A stretch of DNA of 64,000 bases. It comes from Janibacter sp. DB-40. Lineage in GTDB: Bacteria; Actinomycetota; Actinomycetes; Actinomycetales; Dermatophilaceae. Location of the stretch: NCBI RefSeq assembly GCF_029510815.1, contig NZ_CP120360.1, positions 620,001 to 684,000 on the forward strand. Reading direction: 5' to 3'. This document shows, one piece after another, positions 18,769 through 29,615 of the stretch (position 1 is the stretch's first letter; each line of letters starts with the position of its first letter). The position numbers and the translations under genes are program-made. The notes below the pieces were generated by a model that saw only the letters and a program-made list of their open reading frames with translations, made no database searches and was not told the DNA's origin.

Positions 18769-19734
18769 TCAGCGCTTCGCGGACTGAGGCGGCAGCCCGA
18801 GGTCGGCGCGGGTCGGCGGCTGGGCGCCGACCCGGGTGACGGTGACCGCCGCGGCGTCGAGCCCGCGCTGGAGGGCGGGCACGACGGCCCGACCGCGGGC
18901 CCTGCGCAGGCGTGCGCGGGCTTCGGGCCCGCCGAGCAGGCCGGCGTCGAGCAGCCCGGACAGCAGTCCGGACATGAACGAGTCCCCGGCGCCCACGGTG
19001 TCGGCGACGTCGACGCTCGTCCCGGGCAGGGAGAGCTGCCGCCCGGACGGGAGCACGGCCAGTGCGCCGTGCGCTCCGCGGGTGCACACGGCCAGCACCG
19101 GGCCGAGGTCCTGCCACGTGCGCAACCAGCCGAAGAGGGCGTCCTCGTCCAGGGGACGACCGGCGAGCCACTCGAGGTCCGCGTCGCTCGCCTTGACGAC
19201 ATCGCTGAGGGCGACTCGCCGCTCGACCTCCGCGAGGGCCCGGTCGTGGTCGGGGACCAGCGCGGGGCGGATGTTGGGGTCGTAGGAGACGGTGCCGGTC
19301 CGCCGCCCGCCGTTCATCGCCGCGAGCACGTCGAGACCACCGGGGCGCATCAGGGCACCGTAGGACCCGGTGTGCAGGTGACCGGCCCGCTGGGAGAGCT
19401 CCGGCACCCGCCAGGAGACGTCGAAGTCGTACTCGGCCTGACCCTGCTCGTCGAGGGTCGCGGTGGCGACCGGGGTGTCCTCGGCCCGGTCGCTGTGGGG
19501 TACGAGGCCCACCCCCGCCTCGGAGAGGTGCTCCCCGATCATGGCGCCGTGGCGGTCCCGCCCGATGTGCGTGGCCAGGGAGACCGGGTGGCCCAGGCGG
19601 GCGAGCCCGACCGCGACGTTGAGCGGGCTGCCGCCGACGTGCTCGGTGCTCGTGCCGTCGGGGGCACGGACGACATCGATGAGTGCCTCGCCGATGACCA
19701 GCGTCGCACCCGGGGACCCACGGCGGCCGGGCAT
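18769..19734 (-). CDS. PfkB-family carbohydrate kinase (fructokinase-like)
   Basis: 321 residues of the ribokinase/PfkB family, which phosphorylates sugars or sugar phosphates. Signature 1 is near the N-terminus (GGSPLNVAVGLARLG) and signature 2 with the catalytic aspartate is DTVGAGDSFMSGLLSGLLD. ATG 19734 lies two bases after the stop of glpX on the same strand, so the pair is an operon. The longer open frame reaching 20043 is an out-of-frame overlap with glpX. Fructose is a plausible substrate given the fructose-bisphosphatase partner, but this is inference. Confidence 0.9.
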   Translation of the reverse strand: MPGRRGSPGATLVIGEALIDVVRAPDGTSTEHVGGSPLNVAVGLARLGHPVSLATHIGRDRHGAMIGEHLSEAGVGLVPHSDRAEDTPVATATLDEQGQAEYDFDVSWRVPELSQRAGHLHTGSYGALMRPGGLDVLAAMNGGRRTGTVSYDPNIRPALVPDHDRALAEVERRVALSDVVKASDADLEWLAGRPLDEDALFGWLRTWQDLGPVLAVCTRGAHGALAVLPSGRQLSLPGTSVDVADTVGAGDSFMSGLLSGLLDAGLLGGPEARARLRRARGRAVVPALQRGLDAAAVTVTRVGAQPPTRADLGLPPQSAKR

Positions 19735-19736
19735 GG

Positions 19737-20756
19737 TCAGGAGCTGAGCTGGGGGGAGAGGCGCTGGACCTTGGTGAGGTTGTGGTGCGCCTCGACGATC
19801 CTGGTGGTGCCGGACTTGCTGCGCATGACGAGGGACTCCGTGGTGGCGCCACCGGGGCGGTAGCGCACTCCGCGCAGCAGCTCGCCGTCGGTGATGCCGG
19901 TCGCGACGAAGTAGCAGTTGTCCGTCTGCACGAGGTCGTCGGTGGTGAGGACCTGCTCCAGGTCGTGGCCGGAGTCGATGGCGTGCTGGCGCTCCTCGTC
20001 GTCGCTCGGCCACAGGCGCCCCTGGATGACGCCACCGAGGCACTTGATGGCGCAGGCGGTGATGATCCCCTCGGGGGTGCCGCCGACGCCGAGCAGCAGG
20101 TCGATGCCGGTCCCGGGGCGGGCGGCCATGATCGCGCCGGCGACGTCGCCGTCGGAGATGAAGCGGATGCGGGCGCCGGCGGCGCGCACCTCCTCGGCGA
20201 GCCCGGCGTGCCGGGGACGGTCGAGCATGACGACGGTGACGTCGTCGGGGTGCGTCGACTTGGCCTTGGCGATCCGCCGGATGTTCTCCCCGACGGGCAG
20301 GCGGATGTCGACGGCGTCGGCGGCATCAGGACCGGTGACGAGCTTGTCCATGTAGAACACCGCGCTCGGGTCGTACATCGTGCCGCGGTCGGCGACGGCC
20401 ATGACGGAGACGGCGTTGGTCATGCCCTTGGCGGTGAGCGTCGTCCCGTCGATCGGGTCGACGGCGACGTCGCAGGCGGGTCCGTGGCCGTCGCCGACAT
20501 GCTCGCCGTTGTAGAGCATCGGGGCCTCGTCCTTCTCGCCCTCACCGATGACGACGACACCGGACATGCGCACGCCGGCGATCATCGAGCGCATCGCGTC
20601 GACGGCGGCGCCGTCGGCGCGGTTCTTGTCACCGCGACCGACCCACCGGCCGCCCGCGAGGGCAGCGGCCTCGGTGACCCGGACCAGCTCCATCGCCAGG
20701 TTCCGGTCGGGGTGCATGACCCCGGGGCTGGGGGCGGGCGTGCTGGGCTGGTCCAT
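19737..20756 (-). CDS. glpX: Class II fructose-1,6-bisphosphatase
   Basis: 339 residues. Gluconeogenic phosphatase of the GlpX family. Metal-binding blocks [15 protein letters not shown] and [16 protein letters not shown] and the lysine region [15 protein letters not shown] are intact. ATG 20756 is preceded by GGAGGAG. In actinobacteria, including mycobacteria, glpX is the usual essential FBPase and lies near DUF4245, xseB, xseA and ispH, as here. Followed directly by the PfkB kinase gene. Confidence 0.97.
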   Translation of the reverse strand: MDQPSTPAPSPGVMHPDRNLAMELVRVTEAAALAGGRWVGRGDKNRADGAAVDAMRSMIAGVRMSGVVVIGEGEKDEAPMLYNGEHVGDGHGPACDVAVDPIDGTTLTAKGMTNAVSVMAVADRGTMYDPSAVFYMDKLVTGPDAADAVDIRLPVGENIRRIAKAKSTHPDDVTVVMLDRPRHAGLAEEVRAAGARIRFISDGDVAGAIMAARPGTGIDLLLGVGGTPEGIITACAIKCLGGVIQGRLWPSDDEERQHAIDSGHDLEQVLTTDDLVQTDNCYFVATGITDGELLRGVRYRPGGATTESLVMRSKSGTTRIVEAHHNLTKVQRLSPQLSS

Positions 20757-20822
20757 GGGTCTCCTCCGCGTGGTGCTCGTCGCGCTCGAGCCTATCTGTC
20801 GCGCCCGGGCGCGCGTGCGACC

Positions 20823-21500
20823 ATGTCGTCCATGAGTTCCACGCCCGGCGAGCACGCCGAGTCAGCCCCTCCGCCGCAGCGCCCGGTCGAGCCCTCACCG
20901 GCCGAGCTGGCGGCGCAGCAGGGCGTCCCGGCGCGCGGGGCGAGCCACTACGCCAAGGGCACCGCGGCCAACATGGCCCGGTCCATGATCGTCATCGTCG
21001 CGATCGTCATCGCCCTGTACCTCGTCGCCGGCCGCACCAACGGCACCGTCCCCGACACGGTCGAGGTCGTCGGCACGGCCCAGCACCACGCCCAGCAGTC
21101 GGGCCACCCCTTCGCCTACCCGGAGGACCTGCCGGAGGGATGGACCCCCTCGAGCGTGCGCTACGCGAGCAGCGAGGGTGCCATGACCTGGCAGGCCGGG
21201 TACACCACTCCCGACGACGAGTACGTCTCGGTCAAGCAGGCCGCCGACCCCGAGGAGGAGTGGCTCGGGGTGCAGACGCACGGTGGCGCCCCGGCCGGGG
21301 AGCTGCGGACCGACGACGGCGGGGAATGGGCCAAGCGCGTGGCCGACGGCGGTGGCCAGCGCAGCCTCGTGCTCGAGCCGCGGGAGCGGGGCGGGCTGAC
21401 GACTGTTGTGACCGGGTCGGGCAGCTGGGGCCAGCTGGAGGAGTTCGCCGAGCGGCTGGTCCCCGCCTCGACCGGGGCGAAGGGGGAGTCCCCCGCCTGA
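20823..21500 (+). CDS. DUF4245 membrane-anchored protein
   Basis: 225 residues. A Pro/Glu-rich cytosolic head (about 1-45) is followed by one membrane segment (about 50-72, [19 protein letters not shown]), and then an extracytoplasmic domain ([25 protein letters not shown] read as shorter blocks), the DUF4245 pattern. Function unknown. It is conserved next to glpX in actinobacteria. ATG 20832 is an equally possible start. Divergent from glpX with only about 65 bp between them. Confidence 0.88.
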   Translation: MSSMSSTPGEHAESAPPPQRPVEPSPAELAAQQGVPARGASHYAKGTAANMARSMIVIVAIVIALYLVAGRTNGTVPDTVEVVGTAQHHAQQSGHPFAYPEDLPEGWTPSSVRYASSEGAMTWQAGYTTPDDEYVSVKQAADPEEEWLGVQTHGGAPAGELRTDDGGEWAKRVADGGGQRSLVLEPRERGGLTTVVTGSGSWGQLEEFAERLVPASTGAKGESPA

Positions 21501-21533
21501 TCGCGTGCCCGCGAGGGACTCCTGGTGCAGAAC

Positions 21534-21550
21534 CCCCGAGAACCTCGGGG
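21534..21550. terminator. Small hairpin between DUF4245 and xseB
   Basis: CCCCGAG, loop AAC, CTCGGGG, between the two convergent genes. Short but perfect 7-bp stem; could act in both directions. Confidence 0.5.
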
Positions 21551-21623
21551 TGCCGGTAGCCGGACGTCCCTCTTGTGCGCGCTGAGCCGCCCGGGAGCGG
21601 GTCTCGCCCTGGTCCTCGCGGGC

Positions 21624-21902
21624 TCAGCCGTCGGTGGGGGGCGTCCCGGAGGGGTCCTCCGACGCACCTGCGGGAGGGGCCTCCTGCGACAGGCTGGCCT
21701 CCGCCTTGTCCAACCAGGCCTCGCAGTGCGCGGCGAGCGCCTCGCCGCGCTGCCACAAGCGCATGCTCTCCTCGAGGCCGGCCTGACCCCCTTCGAGCCG
21801 GGCGACGAGCTCGACCAGCTCCTGCCGGGCCTCCTCGTAGCCGAGGTCGGCGATGTCGGCGTCCGGCTCGGTGGTGTCGGGGTGCGCGGGCTGCTCGGTC
21901 AT
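21624..21902 (-). CDS. xseB: Exodeoxyribonuclease VII small subunit
   Basis: 92 residues. Binds XseA to form exonuclease VII, which degrades single-stranded DNA. Core helices LGYEEARQELVELVARLEGG and LEESMRLWQRGEALAAHCE match the family. The acidic first 20 residues and the C-terminal tail are variable. ATG 21902 is chosen over the longer frame, which would run into xseA. 40 bp downstream of xseA on the same strand. Confidence 0.95.
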   Translation of the reverse strand: MTEQPAHPDTTEPDADIADLGYEEARQELVELVARLEGGQAGLEESMRLWQRGEALAAHCEAWLDKAEASLSQEAPPAGASEDPSGTPPTDG

Positions 21903-21942
21903 GGCCACCACCCTAGGCGTCGGGGCCGACTGCGTCGGTGCC

Positions 21943-23175
21943 TCAGGAGTCGCTGACGCGTGCGGCGAAGTCACCGTCGGCGACGGTCACCCGCAGCAGG
22001 TCGTCGACCTCGAGGACCTCGCGGCTGGCGACGACCTCACCGTCGGGTCGCTGGACGATCGCGTAGCCGCGCTCGAGCGTGGACGCGGGGGAGAGGACCC
22101 GGGCCTGGGAGCGCAGGTGGGTGACCCGGTCGCGCTCACGGTGCATGCGGGCCTCCACCCGGCCGTGGGCCCGCCGGTGGAGCGAGTGGATGACCTCGCG
22201 CTGGGCCCGCACGAAGGCGGTGCGGTCGGTGAGCACGGGCCGGGAGGTCAGCTCCACCAGGCGGTTGCGCTCACGCTGCACGAAGCCCGCCAGGCTCGTC
22301 CGTGCCCGCGCCCGGGCATCGGCGATGCCGTCGCGCTCGGCGGCGGCGTCCGGGCAGACCAGCTTGGCGGCGTCCGTCGGGGTCGAGGCGCGTACGTCGG
22401 CGACCAGATCGAGCAGCGGGGTGTCGACGTCGTGGCCGATGGCACTGACGACGGGGGTGCGGGCACGTGCCACCGCGCGGACCATCGTCTCGTTGCTGAA
22501 GGGCAGCAGGTCCTCGACCGATCCGCCGCCCCGCGTGACGATGATGACGTCGACGTCGTCGATCGCGTCGAGCTCGGTGATGGCGGCGCTCACCTCGGCC
22601 ACCGACTGGGGACCCTGGACCGGGACCTGCCGGATCGCGAAGGGCAGCCCCGGCCACCGGCGGTGGGCGTTCTCGATGACGTCGCGCTCCGCGGCGCTGG
22701 CCCGCCCACAGACGAGCCCGACGCGACGTGGCAGGAAGGGGAGGTGGCTCTTGCGGGAGGCGTCGAAGAGGCCCTCCGAGCGCAGGTTCTGCTTGAGGTA
22801 CTCGATCCGGGCGAGCAGCTCGCCCACCCCGACGGGGCGCAGCTGGCGCACGTCCATGGTCAGCGAGCCGCGTTGCGTCCAGTAGTCCGGCTTCGCCTGG
22901 ACCACCACCCGTGCACCCTCGCTCAGCGGGGTGGGCATGGCGTCCAGGGCGGTCACCCGCACGGAGCACGAGAGGGACATGTCGACGTCGGGGTCACGGA
23001 GGGTGAGGAAGGCGGTGCGGGCCCCGGGGCGCACCCGCAGCTGGACGACCTGTCCCTCGATCCAGGTCACCGACATCCGGTCGACGTACTCGGCGATCTT
23101 CATGCTGAGCACGCGCACCGGCCACGGCGCCTCGGCCGAGGTGTCGGCGGCCTTCTCCGGAAGGGGGCTGCTCAC
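21943..23175 (-). CDS. xseA: Exodeoxyribonuclease VII large subunit
   Basis: 410 residues. Catalytic subunit of exonuclease VII. N-terminal OB fold (about 18-115, [20 protein letters not shown]), then the catalytic domain with [20 protein letters not shown] and [19 protein letters not shown], then a long coiled coil and a C-terminal segment [14 protein letters not shown] 23175 follows a perfect GGAGGT ribosome-binding site. Operon with xseB; divergent from ispH. Confidence 0.97.
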   Translation of the reverse strand: MSSPLPEKAADTSAEAPWPVRVLSMKIAEYVDRMSVTWIEGQVVQLRVRPGARTAFLTLRDPDVDMSLSCSVRVTALDAMPTPLSEGARVVVQAKPDYWTQRGSLTMDVRQLRPVGVGELLARIEYLKQNLRSEGLFDASRKSHLPFLPRRVGLVCGRASAAERDVIENAHRRWPGLPFAIRQVPVQGPQSVAEVSAAITELDAIDDVDVIIVTRGGGSVEDLLPFSNETMVRAVARARTPVVSAIGHDVDTPLLDLVADVRASTPTDAAKLVCPDAAAERDGIADARARARTSLAGFVQRERNRLVELTSRPVLTDRTAFVRAQREVIHSLHRRAHGRVEARMHRERDRVTHLRSQARVLSPASTLERGYAIVQRPDGEVVASREVLEVDDLLRVTVADGDFAARVSDS

Positions 23176-23294
23176 GGTCGACCTCCTGTCCTCGGCCCGT
23201 GTCCCGGGACAGTCAAGCAGGTCGCACCGACGACGGTGCGGGGGAGGAGGCCGCCATCAGCGGGTGTTCAGGGCCCTCACCTACGATGGTGGGC

Positions 23295-24347
23295 ATGACC
23301 ACCAGTGCACCCACGTCCGCCGCCTCCGACGCCGGGCAGAGCACGAAGCGAGTGCTGCTCGCCGCTCCCCGCGGTTACTGCGCCGGGGTCGACCGCGCCG
23401 TCGTCTCGGTCGAGCGAGCCCTCGAGCTCTACGGCCCGCCGGTCTACGTGCGCAAGGAGATCGTCCACAACAAGCACGTCGTCGCCACCCTGGAGCAGCG
23501 GGGCGCGATCTTCGTCGAGGAGACCGACGAGGTCCCCGAGGGTGCCACCGTCGTCTTCTCGGCGCACGGCGTCGCCCCCGTCGTCCACGACGAGGCCAAG
23601 GCCCTGAGCCTGAAGACCATCGACGCGACCTGTCCCCTGGTGACCAAGGTCCACCGCGAGGCCGTGCGCTTCGCCGACGACGACTACGACATCCTGCTCA
23701 TCGGCCACGAGGGCCACGAGGAGGTCGTCGGCACCTCCGGGGAGGCTCCCGAGAACATCACCCTCGTCGAGAGTCCGGAGGACGTCGACAACGTCGAGGT
23801 CCGGGACCCGGACAAGGTCGTGTGGCTCTCCCAGACGACGCTCTCGGTCGACGAGACGATGGAGACCGTTCGTCGTCTGCGGGAGAAGTTCCCTGCACTG
23901 CAGGACCCGCCGAGCGATGACATCTGCTACGCCACGCAGAACCGCCAGCTCGCGGTGAAGCAGATGGCCGAGCACTGCGACCTCATGCTCGTCGTCGGCT
24001 CGCGCAACTCCTCCAACTCCGTGCGCCTGGTCGAGGTCGCCGTCGAGCACGGTGCCCGCGACGGGCACCTGGTCGACTACGCCGACGAGATCGACGAGTC
24101 CTGGCTGGACGGTGTGCGGACCGTCGGTGTCACCTCGGGTGCCTCCGTGCCCGAGATCCTCGTGCGCGGCGTCCTCGACTACCTCGCCGAGCGTGGCTAC
24201 GGCGACCCGCAGCCGGTCACGGCGGTGGAGGAGAGCGTGGTCTTCTCGCTGCCGAAGGAGTTGCGCAAGGACCTCAAGGCCGCCGGTCGCGACGACAAGA
24301 TGAAGCACGACGCCGGGTCCCTCGCGGACGCCGGCCAGCTGCACTGA
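23295..24347 (+). CDS. ispH: 4-hydroxy-3-methylbut-2-enyl diphosphate reductase
   Basis: 350 residues. Last step of the MEP isoprenoid pathway, giving IPP and DMAPP. The three Fe-S cysteines lie in [10 protein letters not shown] (Cys29), [10 protein letters not shown] and [10 protein letters not shown]. Other conserved blocks are [18 protein letters not shown] and [14 protein letters not shown] 23295 starts about 16 residues before the conserved core. It belongs to the conserved glpX-xseBA-ispH neighbourhood. Confidence 0.97.
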   Translation: MTTSAPTSAASDAGQSTKRVLLAAPRGYCAGVDRAVVSVERALELYGPPVYVRKEIVHNKHVVATLEQRGAIFVEETDEVPEGATVVFSAHGVAPVVHDEAKALSLKTIDATCPLVTKVHREAVRFADDDYDILLIGHEGHEEVVGTSGEAPENITLVESPEDVDNVEVRDPDKVVWLSQTTLSVDETMETVRRLREKFPALQDPPSDDICYATQNRQLAVKQMAEHCDLMLVVGSRNSSNSVRLVEVAVEHGARDGHLVDYADEIDESWLDGVRTVGVTSGASVPEILVRGVLDYLAERGYGDPQPVTAVEESVVFSLPKELRKDLKAAGRDDKMKHDAGSLADAGQLH

Positions 24348-24353
24348 TCCACC

Positions 24354-24371
24354 GACCGCCCGCCGGCGGTC
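24354..24371. terminator. Hairpin between convergent ispH and iclR-type gene
   Basis: GACCGCC, loop CGCC, GGCGGTC. Starts 7 bp after the ispH stop and touches the stop codon of the convergent IclR gene. Perfect 7-bp stem. Confidence 0.5.
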
Positions 24372-25110
24372 AGAGTCTCGCCCCGATCGCCTCGGCCACT
24401 CTCCTGGTGGCCGAGGCGAGGTCGTCCTGGCCCGCCTCGCCGATCTCCTCGTTGCGGAAGGTGATCGCGACCGCCGCGACGGGGTGACTGTCACGGTCGA
24501 GCACCGCGGAGGCCACCGAGGACAGCTCCGGCTGGATGCTGCCCACCTCGAGCGCGTACCCGCGGGCCCGCGTCGCGACGAGCTCGCGCCGCAGCGCCGA
24601 GGGTGTCCGGGGCCCGCCGTCGACCATCACCGCCGCCGAGGGGTAGAGCGCCGTCACCTGGCGTCGGGGGAGGGCGGCGAGCACCGCCAGCCCGCTCGCG
24701 GTGAGCGCGGCCGGCAGGCGCACCCCCACATCGGTCACGAGCGAGGGTCGACCGGCGGCGCGCTCCTCGATGACGTAGAGGACGTCGCGACCGGTCAGCA
24801 CGGCGAGGTGCGCGTTGTGCGTCGTCGTGTCGACGAGGCGCTCGACGTGCGGCCGCGCCAACCGCTGCAGCGGGTCCTGCCGCTGGTATCCGGCGCCCAG
24901 CTCGTGCACCGCCGAGCCGAGCCCGTAGGTGCGCTCCTCGGGGTAGTGCACGACGTAGCCGTGCTCCACGAGCACCGTCAGCAGGTGGTAGGTGCTGCTG
25001 CGGGGCAGACCCAGTGCGCGTGCGAGGTGCGCCGCCGGGACCGGCTCGGCCCGACTGGCCAGGTGCGTCAGCGCACGCAGGGCGTGCCCCGCTGCGGTTG
25101 CGTTCGCCAT
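24370..25110 (-). CDS. IclR-family transcriptional regulator
   Basis: 246 residues. N-terminal winged helix (about 5-60, with ARALGLPRSSTYHLLTVLVEHGYV) and a C-terminal IclR ligand-binding domain. Divergent from hutH, so it is the likely regulator of the histidine-utilisation operon; the usual regulators elsewhere are HutC or HutP types. The intervening 217 bp hold a striking nested inverted repeat. ATG 25110 is chosen at MANATAAGHALRALTHLAS; the longer frame runs through the palindrome. Confidence 0.9.
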   Translation of the reverse strand: MANATAAGHALRALTHLASRAEPVPAAHLARALGLPRSSTYHLLTVLVEHGYVVHYPEERTYGLGSAVHELGAGYQRQDPLQRLARPHVERLVDTTTHNAHLAVLTGRDVLYVIEERAAGRPSLVTDVGVRLPAALTASGLAVLAALPRRQVTALYPSAAVMVDGGPRTPSALRRELVATRARGYALEVGSIQPELSSVASAVLDRDSHPVAAVAITFRNEEIGEAGQDDLASATRRVAEAIGARL

Positions 25111-25139
25111 GGATCTGTCCTTGCGGTTGTGGGAGCAGA

Positions 25140-25248
25140 CGAAGGGAGGGGATGGCCCTTGGCGCGAAGTCCGCACGACCGGGTGCATCCGTTCACCGAT
25201 GGACACGGTGCGGACTTCGGCCTGAGTCGGGCCAAACCCCTCCCTTCG
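25140..25248. promoter_or_regulatory. Nested long inverted repeat between iclR-type gene and hutH
   Basis: Outer arms 25140-25158 (CGAAGGGAGGGGATGGCCC) and 25229-25248 (GGGCCAAACCCCTCCCTTCG) pair except at the two or three bases around the AA. Inner arms 25165-25176 (CGAAGTCCGCAC) and 25208-25219 (GTGCGGACTTCG) pair perfectly around a 31-base centre. The whole 109-bp structure fills the control region of two divergent genes. It may be paired IclR operators, or a long hairpin in the leader RNA. Confidence 0.75.
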
Positions 25249-25327
25249 CCCACTCCCTGGTCGACGTCTCGTATCCCAGACACTAACCGGGCGGAGTGGG
25301 TCCCCGCGAGGGGGCGAAGGGAGTTGC

Positions 25328-26899
25328 ATGGGACCCATGACCACGCAGCAGCAGACCAGGACCGTGACCATCGGCGAGCGACCCCTGACCGTCGACGAGG
25401 TCGTCGCCGTGGCCCGCCACCACGCCCCCGTGGAGATCAGCGATGCCGCCTGGGAGCGGGTGCGCGCCGCCCGCACCGTCGTCGAGGGTCTCGCCGAGGA
25501 CACGGTCGCCCACTACGGCGTCTCCACCGGCTTCGGCGCGCTCGCGACCAGGCACATCCCCCACGAGAAGCGCGCGCAGCTGCAGCGCTCGCTCGTGCGC
25601 AGCCACGCCGCGGGCAGCGGGCCCGAGGTCGAGGAGGAGGTCGTGCGCGCGCTGATGCTGCTGCGCATCCAGACCCTGGCCACGGGCCGCACCGGCATCC
25701 GCGAGGAGACCCTGCGTCTCTACCTCGCCCTGCTGACCGGGCACATCACCCCCGTCGTCCACGAGTACGGCTCCCTCGGCTGCTCCGGCGACCTGTCGCC
25801 ACTGAGCCACTGTGCGCTCGTGCTCATGGGTGAGGGCAGCGTGCGCGTCGCCGGGGGTGACGTGGTCGACGCGGGTGAGGCGCTGGCGGCGGCCGGGCTC
25901 ACGCCGGTCGAGCTGCTCGAGAAGGAGGGCCTGGCCCTCATCAACGGCACCGACGGCATGCTCGGGATGCTGTGCCTGGCCATCCACGACCTGCGCACGC
26001 TGCTGACGACCGCCGACATCTCGGCAGCGATGAGCATCGAGGGGCTACTCGGCACCGACGACGTCTTCGCCGCCGACCTGCAGGCGCTGCGTCCGCACCC
26101 CGGCCAGGCCCTCGCCGCGGAGAACATGCGTGCGGTCCTCGCCGGCAGCCCGATCCGCGACAGCCACCGCGACCCGGCGGCCTGCACCCGGGTCCAGGAC
26201 GCGTACTCCCTTCGCTGCTCGCCCCAGGTGCACGGTGGCGCCCGCGACACCGTCGAGTACGCCGCGACCGTCGCCGCGCAGGAGCTTGCCGCCGCCGTCG
26301 ACAACCCGGTCGTCACCCCCGACGGTCGCGTCGAGTCCAACGGGAACTTCCACGGCGCCCCCGTCGCCTACGTCCTCGACTTCCTGGCGATCGTCGCCGC
26401 CGACGTGGCGAGCATGAGCGAGCGGCGCACCGACCGCTTCCTCGACCCGGCGCGCAACCACGGGCTGCCGCCCTTCCTCGCCGATGATCCCGGCGTCGAC
26501 TCCGGCCTGATGATCGCCCAGTACACCGCCGCCGGCATGGTCAGCGAGATGAAGCGCCTGGCCGCCCCGGCGAGCGTCGACTCCATCCCCAGCAGCGCGA
26601 TGCAGGAGGACCACGTGTCGATGGGATGGGGCGCCGGCCGCAAGCTGCGCCGCAGCGTCGACGCCCTCTCCCGCGTCGTGGCCGTCGAGCTGTACACCGC
26701 AACGCGGGGGATCGCGCTGCGCGCCCCCCTTCGCCCCGCACCGGCCACGGGGGCCGTCATCGCGGCCCTCGCCGAGCGCGGGGACGTCGCCCCCGGACCC
26801 GACCGCGTCACCTCCCCCGAGCTGGCCGCCGCCCACGGCGCCGTCCTCGACCGAGCCGTCATCGCCGCCGCCGAGTCGGCGACCGGCCCCCTCAACTGA
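25328..26899 (+). CDS. hutH: Histidine ammonia-lyase
   Basis: 523 residues. Converts histidine to urocanate and ammonia, first step of histidine degradation. The MIO cofactor site is [14 protein letters not shown], Cys-Ser-Gly instead of the more common Ala-Ser-Gly; I recall the same in Streptomyces enzymes. Further conserved blocks: [38 protein letters not shown] and [16 protein letters not shown] 25328 follows GAAGGGAG; ATG 25337 is an alternative. First gene of hutHUGI. Confidence 0.96.
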   Translation: MGPMTTQQQTRTVTIGERPLTVDEVVAVARHHAPVEISDAAWERVRAARTVVEGLAEDTVAHYGVSTGFGALATRHIPHEKRAQLQRSLVRSHAAGSGPEVEEEVVRALMLLRIQTLATGRTGIREETLRLYLALLTGHITPVVHEYGSLGCSGDLSPLSHCALVLMGEGSVRVAGGDVVDAGEALAAAGLTPVELLEKEGLALINGTDGMLGMLCLAIHDLRTLLTTADISAAMSIEGLLGTDDVFAADLQALRPHPGQALAAENMRAVLAGSPIRDSHRDPAACTRVQDAYSLRCSPQVHGGARDTVEYAATVAAQELAAAVDNPVVTPDGRVESNGNFHGAPVAYVLDFLAIVAADVASMSERRTDRFLDPARNHGLPPFLADDPGVDSGLMIAQYTAAGMVSEMKRLAAPASVDSIPSSAMQEDHVSMGWGAGRKLRRSVDALSRVVAVELYTATRGIALRAPLRPAPATGAVIAALAERGDVAPGPDRVTSPELAAAHGAVLDRAVIAAAESATGPLN

Positions 26900-26988
26900 A
26901 CCGAGACAACCCGCGCACGTCCCTTCGAGGCTCGGCCGCGAGCGGCCTCACACCTCAGGGAACGTGGATACACGAAGGAGTGAGACCC

Positions 26989-28680
26989 ATGGACGGAGCC
27001 CGTCCCGTCCGCGCGCCGCGCGGCACCGAGATCACCGCCAGGAGCTGGCAGACCGAGGCGCCCCTGCGCATGCTGCAGAACAACCTCGACCCCGAGGTGG
27101 CCGAGCGTCCCGACGACCTCGTCGTCTACGGCGGCACCGGTCGTGCGGCCCGGTCGTGGGAGGCCTTCGACGCGATCGTGACGGTGCTCGAGGACCTCGA
27201 GGACGACGAGACCCTGCTCGTGCAGTCCGGCAAGCCGGTCGGCGTCCTGCGCACCCACGAGTGGGCGCCGCGCGTGCTCATCGCCAACTCCAACCTCGTC
27301 GGTGACTGGGCCACCTGGCCGCACTTCCGCACACTCGAGGCCGAGGGCCTGATGATGTACGGCCAGATGACCGCCGGGTCGTGGATCTACATCGCCACGC
27401 AGGGCATCCTCCAGGGCACCTTCGAGACCTTCGCCGCCGTCGCCGCCAAGCGCTTCGGCGGCAGCCTCGCCGGGACCATCACCCTCACCGGGGGCTGCGG
27501 CGGCATGGGCGGCGCGCAGCCGCTCGCCGTCACCCTCAACGGCGGCGCCTGCCTCGTCGTCGACGTCGACGAGACCCGCCTGCAGCGACGGCGGTCCAAG
27601 CGATACCTCGACGAGGTCACCACGGACCTCGACGAGGCCCTGGCCCGGGTCACGGCGGCGAAGGGGGAGGAGCGTGCCCTGTCCGTCGGGCTCGTCGGCA
27701 ACGCCGCCGAGGTCTTCCCCGAGATCCTGCGCCGGCACCGCGCCGGCGACGTCGAGATCGACGTCGTCACCGACCAGACCAGCGCCCACGACCCGTTGAG
27801 CTACCTGCCCGCCGAGATCGCGCTGGACGAGTGGCAGCGCGAGGCCGAGGCCGACCCGGAGGGCTTCACCAAGAAGGCACGCGAGGCGATGGCCGCCCAG
27901 GTCCGGGCCATGGTCGAGTTCCAGGACGAGGGCGCCGAGGTCTTCGACTACGGCAACAGCATCCGCGACGAGGCCCGCCACGCCGGCTACACCCGGGCCT
28001 TCGCGTTCCCCGGCTTCGTCCCGGCCTACATCCGCCCGCTCTTCTGCGAAGGCCTGGGGCCCTTCCGCTGGGTGGCCCTGTCCGGCGACCCGGAGGACAT
28101 CAGGGTCACCGACGAGGCGCTCAAGGAGCTCTTCCCCGACAACGCGCACCTGCACTCGTGGCTGGACGCCGCCGCCGAGTACGTCGAGTTCGAGGGGCTG
28201 CCGGCGCGCATCTGCTGGCTCGGCTACGGCGAGCGGCACCGGGCCGGGATGCTCTTCAACGACCTCGTCCGCGACGGCAAGGTCAAGGCGCCGATCGTCA
28301 TCGGCCGCGACCACCTCGACTCCGGCTCCGTCGCCTCGCCCTACCGGGAGACGGAGGGCATGCTCGACGGGACCGACGCGGTCGCCGACTGGCCGCTGCT
28401 CAACGCCCTGACTGCGACCTCCTCGGGCGCGACCTGGGTCTCGATCCACCACGGTGGCGGCGTCGGCATGGGCCGGTCCATCCACGCCGGCCAGGTCGGT
28501 GTCGCCGACGGCACCGACCTGGCCGCGCAGAAGCTCGAGCGGCTCCTCACCAACGACCCCGGACTGGGCGTGCTGCGGCACGTCGACTCCGGCTACTCGC
28601 GGGCGGTCGAGGTGGCCGACGAGCGCGGTGTCCGGGTGCCGATGACCCCGACCGTCCGTGACGGGGGTGATCCGGCGTGA
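26989..28680 (+). CDS. hutU: Urocanate hydratase
   Basis: 563 residues. NAD-dependent hydration of urocanate to imidazolonepropionate. Conserved blocks: [62 protein letters not shown] and [23 protein letters not shown] 26989 has GAAGGAG upstream. Its TGA overlaps the GTG start of hutG. Confidence 0.97.
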   Translation: MDGARPVRAPRGTEITARSWQTEAPLRMLQNNLDPEVAERPDDLVVYGGTGRAARSWEAFDAIVTVLEDLEDDETLLVQSGKPVGVLRTHEWAPRVLIANSNLVGDWATWPHFRTLEAEGLMMYGQMTAGSWIYIATQGILQGTFETFAAVAAKRFGGSLAGTITLTGGCGGMGGAQPLAVTLNGGACLVVDVDETRLQRRRSKRYLDEVTTDLDEALARVTAAKGEERALSVGLVGNAAEVFPEILRRHRAGDVEIDVVTDQTSAHDPLSYLPAEIALDEWQREAEADPEGFTKKAREAMAAQVRAMVEFQDEGAEVFDYGNSIRDEARHAGYTRAFAFPGFVPAYIRPLFCEGLGPFRWVALSGDPEDIRVTDEALKELFPDNAHLHSWLDAAAEYVEFEGLPARICWLGYGERHRAGMLFNDLVRDGKVKAPIVIGRDHLDSGSVASPYRETEGMLDGTDAVADWPLLNALTATSSGATWVSIHHGGGVGMGRSIHAGQVGVADGTDLAAQKLERLLTNDPGLGVLRHVDSGYSRAVEVADERGVRVPMTPTVRDGGDPA

Positions 28681-29615
28681 GTGCCGCCTTCGAGTGGACC
28701 GGCCGGGACGACGGCCCCGGCCCCGAGCACCGTCGCTTCTTCCACACCGTGACCCGGCCCGGCGAGGGATCGCCGTCGGGTGACGGGCCACCGGCCGACG
28801 CCGCACTCATCGGCTTCGCCAGTGACGAGGGGGTGCGGCGCAACGGCGGTCGTGTCGGTGCCGCCGACGGGCCCACCGCCCTGCGGGCCGCGCTGGCCTC
28901 GCTCGCCGTGCACGAGGACCTCACCGTCGTCGACCACGGGGACGTGCGGGTCGACGACGCTGACCTCGAAGGGGGGCAGGCGCGCCTCGGCGAGGCCATC
29001 GCGGCGGCGCGTCGCGGAGCGCCGTTGACCGTCGTCCTCGGCGGCGGCCACGAGACCGCGTACGGCAGCCACCTCGGCCTGGAGCAGGGCCCGCGCCTCG
29101 GGGTGCTCAACCTCGATGCGCACTTCGACCTGCGCGAGGCCGAGCGTCCGACGTCGGGGACGCCCTTCCTGCAGATGGCGCTCGATCGCCGGGAGCGTGG
29201 GCTGGACGTGAACTACGCCGTCCTGGGCATCAGCCGCACGAGCAACACGGGTCGGCTCTTCGCCCGGGCGGAGGAGCTCGGTGCGCCGTGGCTGCTCGAC
29301 GACGACTGCCAGGACCGGGGTGCGCCGCTCGAGTTCGTGCAGCGCTTCCTCGACGGCGTCGACGGGGTGCACCTGTCGATCGACCTCGACGTGCTGCCCG
29401 CGGCTGCGGCGCCCGGGGTGAGCGCACCCGCGGCACTGGGGGTGCCCCCCTTCGTCATCCAGTCGGTGTGCGACGCCCTCGTCGACAGCGGACGACTCCT
29501 CCACCTCGACGTCACCGAGCTCAACCCGCGGCACGACGTCGACCAGCGGACGGCGAAGCTCGCCGCCCGCCTCATCCACCGCGTCATCACCCGAGCCGCC
29601 AGGAGGTCATCGTGA
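28677..29615 (+). CDS. hutG: Formimidoylglutamase (arginase family)
   Basis: 312 residues. Cleaves N-formimidoylglutamate to glutamate and formamide. Manganese-binding motifs of the ureohydrolase family are complete: [18 protein letters not shown] and [19 protein letters not shown]. Coupled on both sides by GTGA overlaps (28677 and 29612). Because HutG acts directly on formiminoglutamate, the four-enzyme route to glutamate is complete here without hutF. Confidence 0.95.
   Translation: MSAAFEWTGRDDGPGPEHRRFFHTVTRPGEGSPSGDGPPADAALIGFASDEGVRRNGGRVGAADGPTALRAALASLAVHEDLTVVDHGDVRVDDADLEGGQARLGEAIAAARRGAPLTVVLGGGHETAYGSHLGLEQGPRLGVLNLDAHFDLREAERPTSGTPFLQMALDRRERGLDVNYAVLGISRTSNTGRLFARAEELGAPWLLDDDCQDRGAPLEFVQRFLDGVDGVHLSIDLDVLPAAAAPGVSAPAALGVPPFVIQSVCDALVDSGRLLHLDVTELNPRHDVDQRTAKLAARLIHRVITRAARRSS

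Noticed and set aside
26368..28806. Minus-strand ORF of 812 residues opposite hutH, hutU and hutG
   Set aside because: Antisense shadow of three well-supported hut genes; repetitive Gly/Asp/Val/Arg composition.
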